DNA of 64,000 nt from Sipunculus nudus. Taxonomy: Eukaryota; Annelida; Sipuncula; Golfingiida; Sipunculidae. The position numbers were made by a program, and so were the translations under genes. Each line of letters opens with the position of its first letter. The first letter of the stretch is position 1. The stretch is from NCBI GenBank assembly GCA_026874595.1, contig CM049306.1, forward strand, positions 92,022,642-92,086,641, written 5' to 3'. Positions 50,544 to 61,887 of the stretch are shown here, in pieces. Under the pieces are notes generated by a model. It was not told the DNA's origin. It made no database searches and saw only the letters and a list, made by a program, of their open reading frames with translations.

Positions 50544-51302
50544 ATGGTGTACAACTACACAAAACCCCGTGGACCCATCGCTGCCATGTACAGCAGCCCA
50601 GGACCATGCTACAACCTCCCAGGTTTGGTGGGACAGGAGGCACATGATCCCCGCAGCGTTCACCAAAGAGGAGCAGCTTACCCATTTGGTGTCCGCCATG
50701 GAAAAGACAAGGATGACTGCAGCCCAGGACCATGCTATTACCCAAGTGACAAAATCTACCGTGATGGCCAGGATGGCACCCCTCAATACTCCCTGTACTC
50801 TCGCCCCAAGGATGGTACCATGTTCAAAACGCCAGGACCAGGTGCCTACCAGCCCGAGAATGCAGGCCCATCCTCCTGTCAACAGGCCCCAAGGTACAGC
50901 TTTGGTACAAGACACCGACACAGGAGGACTGACAATACACCTGCTGCAAACAGCTACACTCTGCCAAACATGCTCGGAAACACTGTGCAGAGTTTGAAAC
51001 GCCAGGCACCTCAGTACTCCATGCCCGGTAGGAGTAAGACGGGAAGTTTCCATGAGGACCTGCAGAAGACGCCTGGGCCTGGAGCCTATAATACTGCTGA
51101 TCCTAGCCTGTACAAGAACAAGGCCCCCCACTACAGTATGACAAGTCGTAATGTAATGCCTGGAGATAACACAACCAAACCTGGGCCAGGTGCACACTCC
51201 CCAGAAAAACAATGGTACCACAAGAAGACAGCACCACAGTTCTCTTTTGGAATCCGTCACTCTGCTTATATTTGCCCAAATATTGTGGAAGTCCAGGATT
51301 AA
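50544..51302 (+). CDS. ODF3: ODF3/CIMAP1A outer dense fibre protein 3, copy 3
   Basis: Intronless, 252 residues, identical in protein to copy 1 by my reading, although its flanks resemble copy 2. Private silent changes include CTACACAAA near the start, CCAGGTTTGG and GCTGCAAACAG. The central block from about codon 86 to codon 188 shares copy 1 variants (CGCCCCAAG, ATGTTCAAA, AACATGCTCGG, GATCCTAGC). The outer parts share copy 2 variants (ATCGCTGCC, GACAAGGATG, CTTATATTTG). This is a mosaic history. The role is expected to be as for the other copies. Confidence 0.93.
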   Translation: MVYNYTKPRGPIAAMYSSPGPCYNLPGLVGQEAHDPRSVHQRGAAYPFGVRHGKDKDDCSPGPCYYPSDKIYRDGQDGTPQYSLYSRPKDGTMFKTPGPGAYQPENAGPSSCQQAPRYSFGTRHRHRRTDNTPAANSYTLPNMLGNTVQSLKRQAPQYSMPGRSKTGSFHEDLQKTPGPGAYNTADPSLYKNKAPHYSMTSRNVMPGDNTTKPGPGAHSPEKQWYHKKTAPQFSFGIRHSAYICPNIVEVQD

Positions 51303-54300
51303 GATATCTCAAGGATATTTCTCATTTGGTATCTTTAACAATTTCTGATCTGAATATGTTAACAAATGTCAGATTTGAGAAATTAGTGCTTATTTATATT
51401 AAGTAATTTAACATATTTCCCATATCGCTCTCATGAATCAGGTTTGTGGCAGGCATCTGTGCACTGTTTATTGTTTAAAAAACACATGTTTTAGTAAACG
51501 TTTTGGTTTAAACAATATTTTATTGCAAAAAAAGCAAGAGAATTTATAAAACAGGGCACTGTTCTTTTCATCAGTATTCATTTAATTTATGATATTTTTA
51601 AAATCTAAACTGGTGGTTATTGCTTATTCAAAATAACTTAACTGATTCTACTTAATTTTCTGTTATTTCATTCTATTACAATTTTCCACTTGATAATGCA
51701 TATCTATACAAGTGGAACACTGGTGACAAACCTCTGCTCATTAAAGGGTTTTGATATTGTCAAGAAAGTTGTCAATGGTGGTATTTTGAAGCAAATAAGT
51801 GTTGTGTGTAGGGCTGGCCAGATACAGATATTTAAAGTAAATATATGATGGCCAATGTGTCCTGATCTACTGTAGCTACTATAATACTATATAATTCCTG
51901 TGCTAAATTTTAGGGAACTGTTCACCTTTCACTTGCATTTATAAACACATTTATTCATGCTTCACTGATTTCACAACTGGTCACAATTTTGTCATCAAAT
52001 AACTCAACATCAGTAGTACATGAACAGAGCTCAACTCCACTTTCGAATGTATTTAGATGGAGCACTCAGCACTCTATTCCTGTGAAGTCACTGTTTTTCA
52101 GTATTATTTTCCATCCTCCATTGTTTTGAAAATGTGCAACTTGTGAGTAGGAAGCAAGCAAGAAGTCTGTTATTATTTCATTTACAAAGACGAGTAAACC
52201 ATGAAAGCAATATTGTAAATATATGTGTAAAGTGGAACAATGCGTCCACCCAATGGACTGTACAAACCAAGATGACATATGTATAATGGAAGTATAAATA
52301 TCACACCACTCAGATACATATACTTACATGTATATTTGTAAAATTGAAAAATCTGTTATTACATGTATTTTGTATAAATGTATTTATATGTGTTATTAAT
52401 GTTTTGACATATAAATAAAATTAATTTGCATACAGTTGATTAAAATGTTTTGTTTTAAATGTATCTTGAAAATGTAAGTATGTGTATCCTTTGGGACATT
52501 CTAAGCATTATTTCCAATCATTAGTAAGTGGTTTCATAAATGGCCAGTTGCCAACATTTTACAGGTGGTCATTCAGACAGGTTGGCCTGTATATACATGT
52601 GGAAATATATATATCTCAAATAAATTGCAATAAGTCTGTGATCATTTCATTTACAAGGAAGCATAAACCATAGAAGCAACATGGTTAAATATGCATATGT
52701 GTTTTAATGTATATTTCTCAAAAAAATTTTGGTATTTCTGAAAAAAAGTTTTATATATGTAACAGTAATAAACCATTATTAAACGTCAAGAAGAGTTCTC
52801 AAGTTTACCAGCTGTAGAGAATGAGTTTACCCCATCCCTTGTGCTGATCAAGTCACCCATTTATACGGTTAGAATATTTAAACAGGAGTGCCTTAAGTTC
52901 TTAAAGATTTAGGATTGTTTATAATGCTTTTTCTGATGGAGGAAATTGTAACTTATCTATCATTACTTATGTCAATCATAGATGAATTGCCAGTCTGGAT
53001 CCTTCTAATTAAATATTAAGACTACAAGAAAATTGAGATTTGGCAACAGTGGTTTAAACAGTGATACACCATGGGTACTTCCTGGAAAGACAGACTGTGC
53101 TAATCACATAACCTGCAATCCCCTGTCACTGGATTATATATCTACTGATAGCTCCAGTGAGACTGGGGCAAGCCCAGTACCAAAGCACAGAACACCAGTC
53201 ATCTTCCAATTCATCTGCATGAAGCTCTGGTATGGGTGAAAGTATATGCCTTAAGACCTGCCATCTGCTATTGTTTTAAACATATTCTAAAATACACCTC
53301 CAAGTGTAGCAGCCCTTTTGTCAGACATTTGACCACAAGGACTGGTCCTGGTTTATAACTGAACATGCCATCTGACTCCCGCTATACAGCACACCAAAAC
53401 TACAGGTAAGCAGTGGAAAAATATTTTGGTTGTGAGAGAAACTGGCTATTTCTGAGTGAGGCAACTTATTCATAATTATTATTTATATTGACAGCTCTTT
53501 TAAGTTCAATCATTATAACAAAGATGTTCTCAGTTTAACAGAGATAGAGCTAAGTACTTGTATCTCCCTGCATTCACTTAAATCTGTCTGGTTTTTTTTT
53601 TAATGTCAAACTCATACACATCAATCAATTATTTTAACTCATCCACAATACTTGCAAGTCTATCAAGTAAGACATCTGACATTGGCCTCAGCCCTTGTTT
53701 TAGAATAGTGGCCCATGGGCCCCAACACTCAGGTGAATTTGAAACTATTTGAAACTGTAGCTGCACAGAAAAACAAATGATATCTTTAACCAGAACCAAG
53801 ATGATACCATGCAAAGTACTGTCCTGAAAACACAACATTTTCAATAAGCAGGAGCAGCCTGTAGATTCTCTGCAACTGGAACTGCAAGATTGCAATTTAT
53901 GTCAGATTGCAATCCAATAGCTGTTTAACAGTTTGCTTTTTTTGGCAAACTGGCAGTTTCTATGGGATTAACAAGTATTCTAGCAAAAACAGATTTTTCC
54001 ACTTCATCTGTGAGTCCAGCAAGAATTAGTAAGCATTTTACGTTAAAAATTCCTGCGCCTTGTGATTACAATTTGTGCTCTGTTAATGACAGATGAGAAC
54101 TTTTGGAATTTTTGCTGCATAACTCAGTGAATATAAGTCACAATGACCTACTTTTCAATTTTTCCAAAGGACCTGTCAGCCTGTGAAGTTTGATCTTCCA
54201 AATTGATGGAGGGTTTCTCATGTTTTCCCTGCACAACTCAGAGAATATAGGCCAAAGTGACTTACTTTTCTATTTTCCCGGAGGACATATCTGGGCCAAC

Positions 54301-54421
54301 AGCATGTGAACTTAAAAGTTCCCCAGTCTTTTGGATACAAAACAAGTTAATATACTGATTGATGGATTTTGATGTTTTGGCTGCATTTTACATTTGCCAC
54401 AGAGAACCTATCAGGTAGTAC

Positions 54422-54436
54422 AGGTCATCATGACCT
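54422..54436. promoter_or_regulatory. IR3 palindrome AGGTCATCATGACCT, unit 3
   Basis: Same palindrome and context as 45121 in unit 2. Confidence 0.4.
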
Positions 54437-57190
54437 ACTTTTTTGGTTACAACAGAAGCCCTGTACCAGTTAGCATGGTAGGTTTGAACTTTTTGGGTCT
54501 TTAGATTTTGAATTATGCCCTATTAACAAATGGATTCTAAATTTCACTGCATAATTAGAAGAATATGAGTCACAGTGACCTTATTTAAGGTTTTAAATGA
54601 AAAATATCAAGGACCTCCCTGAAGCCTAAGTTAAAAGTTTCTTGGCATAAAGGTTATGATTTGTGTCCTGTTAAGGTTCTCTAATCTAGATGTTTCAAAA
54701 TTAGAGAAAAAAACCTCACAAAAATAAAAACAAGGCCTACAGACCTAATGCAAACCTGTGCAAATTTTTGGAGTATGAATGGAGGTTTTATTTTTAAAAT
54801 TTAATATTGATCCTCTTATGTCCTGCATTTCTACCTTAGTCATAATGATTTCAGTAAAATGAACGTTTCGGACCTGCAAGTTTCAGACTAGGACATTTTA
54901 AATCTAGGATGTATCAGTCAGGATATTTTGGATATGTTCTTTTTTGCCCTATATGAATGGACAATTTGGCAGCATGGTTTTGGAGAATAACATTTTTTAA
55001 TGTTTTTTTTAGCTTCTTACAAAATCTAAGAAAATGCAGTTAGCCAAGAAATAAGCAAAATCCCATAGAATTTTTAGATGACAAATTTTTTGCTAAAAAA
55101 TTCAGTGATGCTAGCTCCTGCCCTTTTTGAGATAGCTTTGATGCACAGCGGATAACTACACCATTGCATAAGCTCGCAGATTTGCAAAAAATGCAAACCT
55201 AGGTTTTTTTTTAAAGATATTGTTCCAATAGTTCTTATCTGGGCATTCTGCGTCTTGACGATGTGTCTAGAAGTCTAGTATCTAGACACCTTGTCTGGAC
55301 ACCAGACAGAGCCAGGTCAGTTGCCTTGGTGATGGCTGGACCCCACCTGGTTGTACTAAGTGACCTCGTGACTTGGCTGCTAAAACTGGGCATGTTGTCA
55401 AAACTGTTTTCAAACACAGAAAGCCTTTAGCAATTGGCTACACTGCTTTTTTATAGCTGCATTTACCCAATCTATTCTTATAAAACTGGCAGAACCCTAC
55501 CATAGAATAATTCTTGTAAAGTTTAAACCAATCAGCTTAAGTTTCATCATAAAACAGTGTATTAGCTAGAAGAGTCTAAAATTACATTTTCACTTGTAAA
55601 AAACAGATCAATGTAGGTAGCGCCACAAATACCTCAATTTCAGATATGACTTTTATGACAAACATTGGCATAACATAGCATAGCTCCAGCCGTTTCTGAG
55701 ATTTTAATTTTAGTGTGCTTTTTTGGACAGATGACTAAGTTCAACCTCCTGAACTCGACCAAACTCACCGAACTAGAATCATTCAAACAAACTTGAGAGA
55801 GATTGTTCCAAGGAACATTTCTATGAAATGTTGGACAGTTTTCAAGAAGAAGATTTTTAAAGGTTTTTAAGCTTTTTCTCTACAAAATCTTAATTAATGC
55901 AGATACCCAATAAAAAGCTCTAGGGCACCAAGTTTCACATGTGACTAATTCTTACATGTAATTTGAAGCTGCTAGCTCCGACAGTTTCTGACTTACAGCC
56001 ATGGATGCTGGACGGGCCAGCCCTGGAGGGCGGATGGACGACGCCACGCATCGCACAAGCTCACAGGTTCGCTAAAAAATAAAGGTGGCACCACCAGTCT
56101 TTTGAAACTGATTAAACTGTCCATGATTAATCTTCAAGGATAATTCATGGCAATCCGTGTATTATTTATTGAGATACATGAGCTTTGCATCAAATTTTAA
56201 TAATTCTAGCGTTCTCAAACACCCCCCAGTGTGTGTGTGGGGGGGGGGGGGGGGTCTCTAAATTAAAATCTAAATCTCTAATTAAAAAACTCTCAAAATG
56301 CCCTAAAATTTTCATGAAATTCTGTTCATAACTGAGCGAGTTGTGTCATGAACAAACAAACACACAGACATGAACAAGGATGAATGCATATACTCCTGGA
56401 GGAGGCAACAATATGTTCAGACATTCACTGAATCTGACTTAAAATTGGTTTAATGGTAATTTTTTAATTAAGTAAAATCTGAGATGCAATAAACATCATG
56501 ACCCATAGATGAGTAAGGAACATATGACCAGTAGATAATTTTATTTAAATTTTATTTCATTTTTTCATTTAAAGGACAGTACATAGCTTTTCAGTAGCAG
56601 TCTCTTGAAATTAACAAAAGCAACCATACTCTAAGAATGCTTTTATTGGCAGTAGTTGATCCAGGGACCTTCCACTCATATTTTTACAAAACTGATTTAA
56701 ATGAAAACTTCATATAACAAGTAGGCCATTGGCCATGGCAGTCAGCTGAATATGACATATAGGTGATATGTATTTATTATTAATAGTATAATCTGATCTG
56801 GGGGAAATATTTATTAAGAAACCTTGATCAATAGGTAGAATGACTTCCAAAGAGCTCAAAATCATACTTTTGGAAAGGTAGTCCTTAGAACACTGGTTTC
56901 AGTGACCTTATTTAGAAGAAGATATCACTATGAACTCCCTAGATATTTAGTCAAAAGCTTCTACAACTGATGCAACGTGTATCAATCTGAGTTATAGGAT
57001 ACCCATGATTTGTTCACACAGCACACAGAAAACTGGTCACAGTGACATTATTTCTGGTTTCTAAGATGATTTTACAGGAACCTCTCTGGATCTACATCAA
57101 ATTAGAAGTTTCTAGCTCCAACTATTACAAATTTTGCAAATCTGTAATAGGGTGCTCAAATGATGTTCTTTCATATATCTTGCAGAATGT

Positions 57191-57205
57191 AGGTCACACT
57201 GACCT
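57191..57205. promoter_or_regulatory. IR3 palindrome AGGTCACACTGACCT, unit 3
   Basis: Same palindrome and module as 38329 and 47646. Confidence 0.4.
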
Positions 57206-58566
57206 TATTTCATATGTCAAACAAGACTTCACAATGACCTCCCTTTAGATTAAGAGAGATCTTTCCAGATCCAACAGTATAGCTGTGTGTCCTGTCTGAC
57301 TTTCTAGGAACTCAAAATTATGTTTCCCATTAGTAGCTGAAAGAATATGGGTCACCATGACCTAATATCAGGCTTCCAAGGATGTTTCATTTGAAATTTC
57401 TAAGACTAACAGATAAATATTTTTGCCCTGTCTGACTTTTTTGGTGCTCAAAATTATGTGTTTGGCCAGCAGATCACAGAATATTGGTAACCATGACCTA
57501 ATTTCAGGTTTCCATGGAAATTTGCCCAAGACTTCCCTGGATGTTTTGTTAGAAGATACTAGGGCTGACTGATATGATTTTTTTTCCTGTCTGACTTTTT
57601 GGGTGCTCATAATCATATATAATTGGCCATTTGCTCACAGAATATCGGTCACCATGACCTTGTTTAAGGTTTCCAAGGAGATTGTCCAGAACCTCCCTGA
57701 ATGTTGGATTAGAAGGTTCTAGGCCTAACTGATATAATCTTTACCCATCTGACTTTCATGTTTTTCCCCAAATAGCTCACAAAATACAGATCACAGTGAC
57801 CTGGTTTCATGTTTCCAAGGACATGTCATGTACCAATGACCTGCCTGAATGTCACTTTTGATGATTATAGGCCAAATGGGTACAATGTGTCCCATCTAAC
57901 TCCCTAGGTAGTCAATACCATGGTTTCAGCCCATAGCTTGCAGGATATAGGTCAATGACCAAATTTCAGGTTTCACAGAAGATTTTCCTAGGACCACCCT
58001 GGATGTACAGTTATTAGTTTCTAGGTCTGATGATTACGGTTTGTGTCCTGTTTATGGCTGGACTGCTTCATTTGAAGGTCTCAAAAATGAAGAAAGAATG
58101 TGTAAAAATGTGAAAAAAGAACAAAGCTGGCACCATCACTGATGAAACTGTCAATGATCAATATGCATGGAAAGTACCATGGCAATCAATGTCTTAATTA
58201 TTCAGATACTGGATCTTTTGCATCAAATTTTTAATTATTCTTGGGTGCACAAACAAGCAACACAACTGAGATATATATTTTGTAGTGAACTAGTTTCAAA
58301 TGAACAGTGAGATTTTCAAAAACCTCTCTGGATATCAAGTCTAGGTCCAACCATTAAAATTAACAAATGACTGGACAGAAGAACAAATGATGAACAAAGA
58401 GTGATCACTATATCACAAATGACTTTCAGTCAGCTGAGCTAATAATTCAACTAAAAACACTAAGACTTTACACACAATGACTCACATTTAATTTTCAAAC
58501 TTTAATATACAGGACCCTGAGGTTACAATCAGGCTGGTCTCCATGGTAGTGATTTACTTAGAGATG

Positions 58567-58617
58567 TCATTCTGTATTATCAACAGGTTAATCATTCTGT
58601 ATTATCAACATGTTAAA
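58567..58617 (+). repeat. 25-bp minisatellite, start of unit 4 (two copies, truncated)
   Basis: The unit anchor at 58511 and two minisatellite repeats are present; the sequence then changes abruptly at about 58618 into the end of the retrotransposon. Confidence 0.85.
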
Positions 58618-58618
58618 T

Positions 58619-58935
58619 CCCCCCATTCCCCTCCCTGTGAATGGTGGTTTTGTTAGTAAAGGATGTGAGCTTTTCTGTATTAATGAGAATATTCTCTGTT
58701 ATATTCACATGCCAGAAGCCCCACTTACAAAATTTTCCCTGAGTAGGCCTATCATCGCCCACTTCCACCTCATTCTCGGTATATAGATCTTGTCTCGTTT
58801 TGGTAGAGCCACTTATTCGAGGGCAAAGTAGGAAGTATCGGGGGAGGGAGACATGATTGTAATACAGAAAAGCTCACATCCTTTTACTAACAAAACCACC
58901 ATTCACCGGGAGGGGAATGGGGGGGGGGGGTTTAT
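58619..58935. repeat. Terminal inverted repeat of the DIRS element, or a nested MITE
   Basis: 58619-58680 (CCATTCCCCTCCC...GGTGGTTTTGTTAG...GTGAGCTTTTCTG) is repeated inverted at about 58862-58933, about 60 bp with few differences. A further direct partial copy (GATGTGAGCATTTCTG) lies at about 58950. DIRS elements end in inverted repeats plus an internal complementary region, which this fits. A 315-bp MITE next to the element is the alternative. Confidence 0.6.
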
Positions 58936-59038
58936 TATGTAAACATCGATGTGAGCATTTCTGTATTAATGAGAAGAAACAGATAAACCATAGGGAGGGA
59001 GATACTGACCTGGAACGACGAAGATGAAGAGAATGCGG

Positions 59039-61700
59039 TCAGCAAGTAGTAGAAATCACAGCAGAAGACGAAGTCTGCAGGCAGGTAACGGGCCGAACAT
59101 GAGTAGACGTCGAGGAAGCTGTGCTGGTGATGTTAAAGATAGTGGCTGCGGCAACCACGGGACCCATGGCATATAGGCCGGAGTCCTGCAGGCGGACGTC
59201 CTTGAGGTAAAATTGAGTAAACGTGGAAGGGGACTTCCAGATACCCATTTTGACCAGCGCGGCAGGAGACACGCCTGAAAGGTGAGCGAAGGATGAGGCG
59301 ATAGCCCTGACCTCATGAGCCGTGACATGGAAGGACTGGAGTTCAGCCGGACGTAAAGAGTCATGGGCTGGATGATAGCAGCATTTATCCAGTTACTGAT
59401 AGTAATAGGACTTATTTCTTTATCTGCTGCACCCAAATTTGAAGAAATAAAAAGTTTCTTACGGCCCCCGGAGTGATTTGGTAGCCTTAAGATAGTATCT
59501 TAAGGCCCGGACGGGGCAATTCGTGGCGCCGAACCGGTACCGGCCGTTAGGCAGGGCAGGAACGTGCCATGAAATTGCGGGGTCATCGTAAGACTGCGAT
59601 TTACGATAAAAGTCCGGAGGAAAGTGAAAGTTTGCTGACGCAATTTGAGAAAATTTAGGATCGGCCATGAGAGCATGAAGCTCAGCTCGACGGCCAGCAG
59701 TGGCGAGCGCCAGGAGGAAGGCTGTCTTACGGGACAGATGGAGCAGGTGCTCGGAGCGAGCGGTTCATAAGGAGCACTGCGAAGGTGCCTGAAGACCAAG
59801 TCAAGGCGCCAAGAAGGAACTACGTACCGCGGGCGGGATGAACGAGCGCGGACCCCCTGGAGAAAATTGGAAACGACAGGATGACGGAGAACCGAATCCC
59901 GATGGAAGGGGTGAAGCAGGGAAAGAAGAGCAGCACGATAGCCGCGAATAGTGGGGAAGGATAAAAGTTTATCCTGTATTAACCCTTTACTGTTTGTATT
60001 TGGTTGTCACAAAACACGCCCCTTACTGTTCAGATTAATTCTAGGTTTCTCACACTTTCAATTTTGACACACTGTACATTAATGTTATGATTGATAATGT
60101 GATCAATTTTTGGTGGATCCTTATGAAATTTTTAACACATATTACAGAGATACCAAGCAAGTGGTTAATGACTTAACCAATCATAAATTTCACATATATC
60201 TATTAGTAGAACCCGGTAAGTTAGGTAAGTTCAGGTAAGTTTATTGTCTTTATTGTTTTAGCATATTTGTACATGAATGTCTGTAGTATATCCGAGTGAA
60301 GACATTGTAGAATTTAGGAACAATAAGGGAATTATCATCCGCCGGTACCTGGTGTATTGTCATGGAAGATCTAGGTAAAACAGGTTAATGAAATATGATT
60401 AAGGTTATTTAATTTATTATAGGTTGGGAGTTCTGAAATAAATTAGACAAAACAATATATGATTTGTTCTAAGAAATTTATAAAAAAAAAATAAACTTGT
60501 ATATTTGACATGAAATATCATGTTGATTTAAATAAGGGTAAATTGCAATTGCCTACCTGTTCAGGTATGAAGAACTAATTAAGACCAGGTGATAGAAAGA
60601 AAGGTGATAAAAAATGTAAACTGACAGATTTATCCATCAAATATGTATAAAACCCTATGAAAGTAGCCAGAAGTCCACCAGAATGGTTAAATCTAACATT
60701 TATATATGTATTTCAACCTTTGTAATGTTAACTTTGACCGTTTTGGTACTCCCGGTAAAGCGTGTATTTCCCGTTTTGTCGCCCGGTGACAGTTCTTTTC
60801 GGGGAATCCCCGTGGAATTGCATGATGGTTAACAATGTCAAAACGATGTCAGACGTCTTTTTTTATCTAAAGACATAATAAATATTCTCGAATTTCAGTC
60901 AAACTTTATTGAACATCTTTTCATATTTATTTTGTCCAAACATATTCTGAGATTTGTCAAAGCACGAGGTCTATCGAGCGGCAAGTCCGACGGCCGCCAT
61001 CTTGAAAATTTGTGACATCGCTCGACCTTCATAACAGGCATCATAAACACAGAAAATGGCTTTTGGAATGAGAAATATTCACATTTTAAGTACAAAATGA
61101 TAATAATTTAGATAGATACCGATCTTTTGTGGAAGTTTTATTTGAGTTATTGTCATAACAACCCAGCACGGTCAGTTGAAACATTGCGCTTGTTGGCCAC
61201 CCTTGTGTCACTTGCCGACTCATTTCAACCAATCGGCTTGCCAACAGAGTCCTAATTAGAATTTAAATAATATTCAAGAGAAATTCCCATGTAAACAAAT
61301 AAAAAATTATCAACTTTACGGTAGGGGTGTCCCTGAACAATATGGAAATGTGTTCAATGGTGTGGCATAGATATTTAACGCAAATAATTAGCAGGGAAAA
61401 ATGCATTAGGACGGTGAGTCCATCGTGCGTTATCGTGGCTTATGAATACAGCGTATTAGTTTTGTGACGGGCGTCCAGGGGGCGTCCCAAACAGCAATCG
61501 GTTAAATGCAGTAGGAAATCAAGGAGCGACTGGACCGGCGGATCCAGTGGATCTATATGACGCTCCCTGGCCCATCGAGAGAAGATTAGCCAATGGGAGT
61601 CATACACACAGTCAGAAGATCGTCGACGGGGAGCCGCTGCAAGAGCCGCAACCGGCGTTGAAAACCCCTGATCTTTGAGCGATCGGACAACAGTAAGAAA
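59039..61700 (-). pseudogene. DIRS tyrosine recombinase, broken
   Basis: The enzyme integrates the circular DNA copy of a DIRS element by site-specific recombination. The N-terminal core-binding part is at 61506-61700 (DSHWLIFSRWARERHIDPLD). The catalytic part at 59039-59978 keeps the first arginine (AGRRAELHAL, about 59690), the HxxR box (HEVR, about 59315) and the tyrosine in STFTQFYL (about 59213). The two parts are separated by a 1.5-kb TTAA-flanked insertion. Frameshifts lie near 59466 (a five-C run) and near 59379. All catalytic residues are still visible, but no single frame is left. Confidence 0.8.
59979..61505. mobile_element. piggyBac-like non-autonomous element, flanked by TTAA
   Basis: TTAA at 59979-59982 and 61502-61505 bracket 1,519 bp. 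The left end reads CCCTTTACTGTTTG. The right end, read inward on the minus strand, reads CCGATTGCTGTTTG, and both ends hold GTCACAAAAC further in. Removing the element and one TTAA makes the recombinase frame continuous across the site, which confirms the insertion. No transposase frame is present. Confidence 0.75.
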
Positions 61701-61887
61701 GCCCTCAGAGGGTACGACCAAGCAGTGCGAGGACGGAGCGGCAAATCGACCGACAGTGGTGGGAGAATGGGCGGACAGACGAGAAACAAACGGCACCGAG
61801 GAAACCACGGAGCCGCTGGATGAAACGGGACGATCAGGATGAGGTCCATGAGAGGCGCTGCCGAGAGACGCAGGAGTAACCGCGGGA

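Larger units (their letters stand above)
48986..58510 (+). repeat. Tandem unit 3 (~9.5 kb) carrying ODF3 copy 3
   Basis: Same order of parts as units 1 and 2. It keeps the segments deleted from unit 2, and its leader and minisatellite resemble unit 2 more than unit 1. A fourth unit starts at 58511 but is cut at about 58618. Confidence 0.75.
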
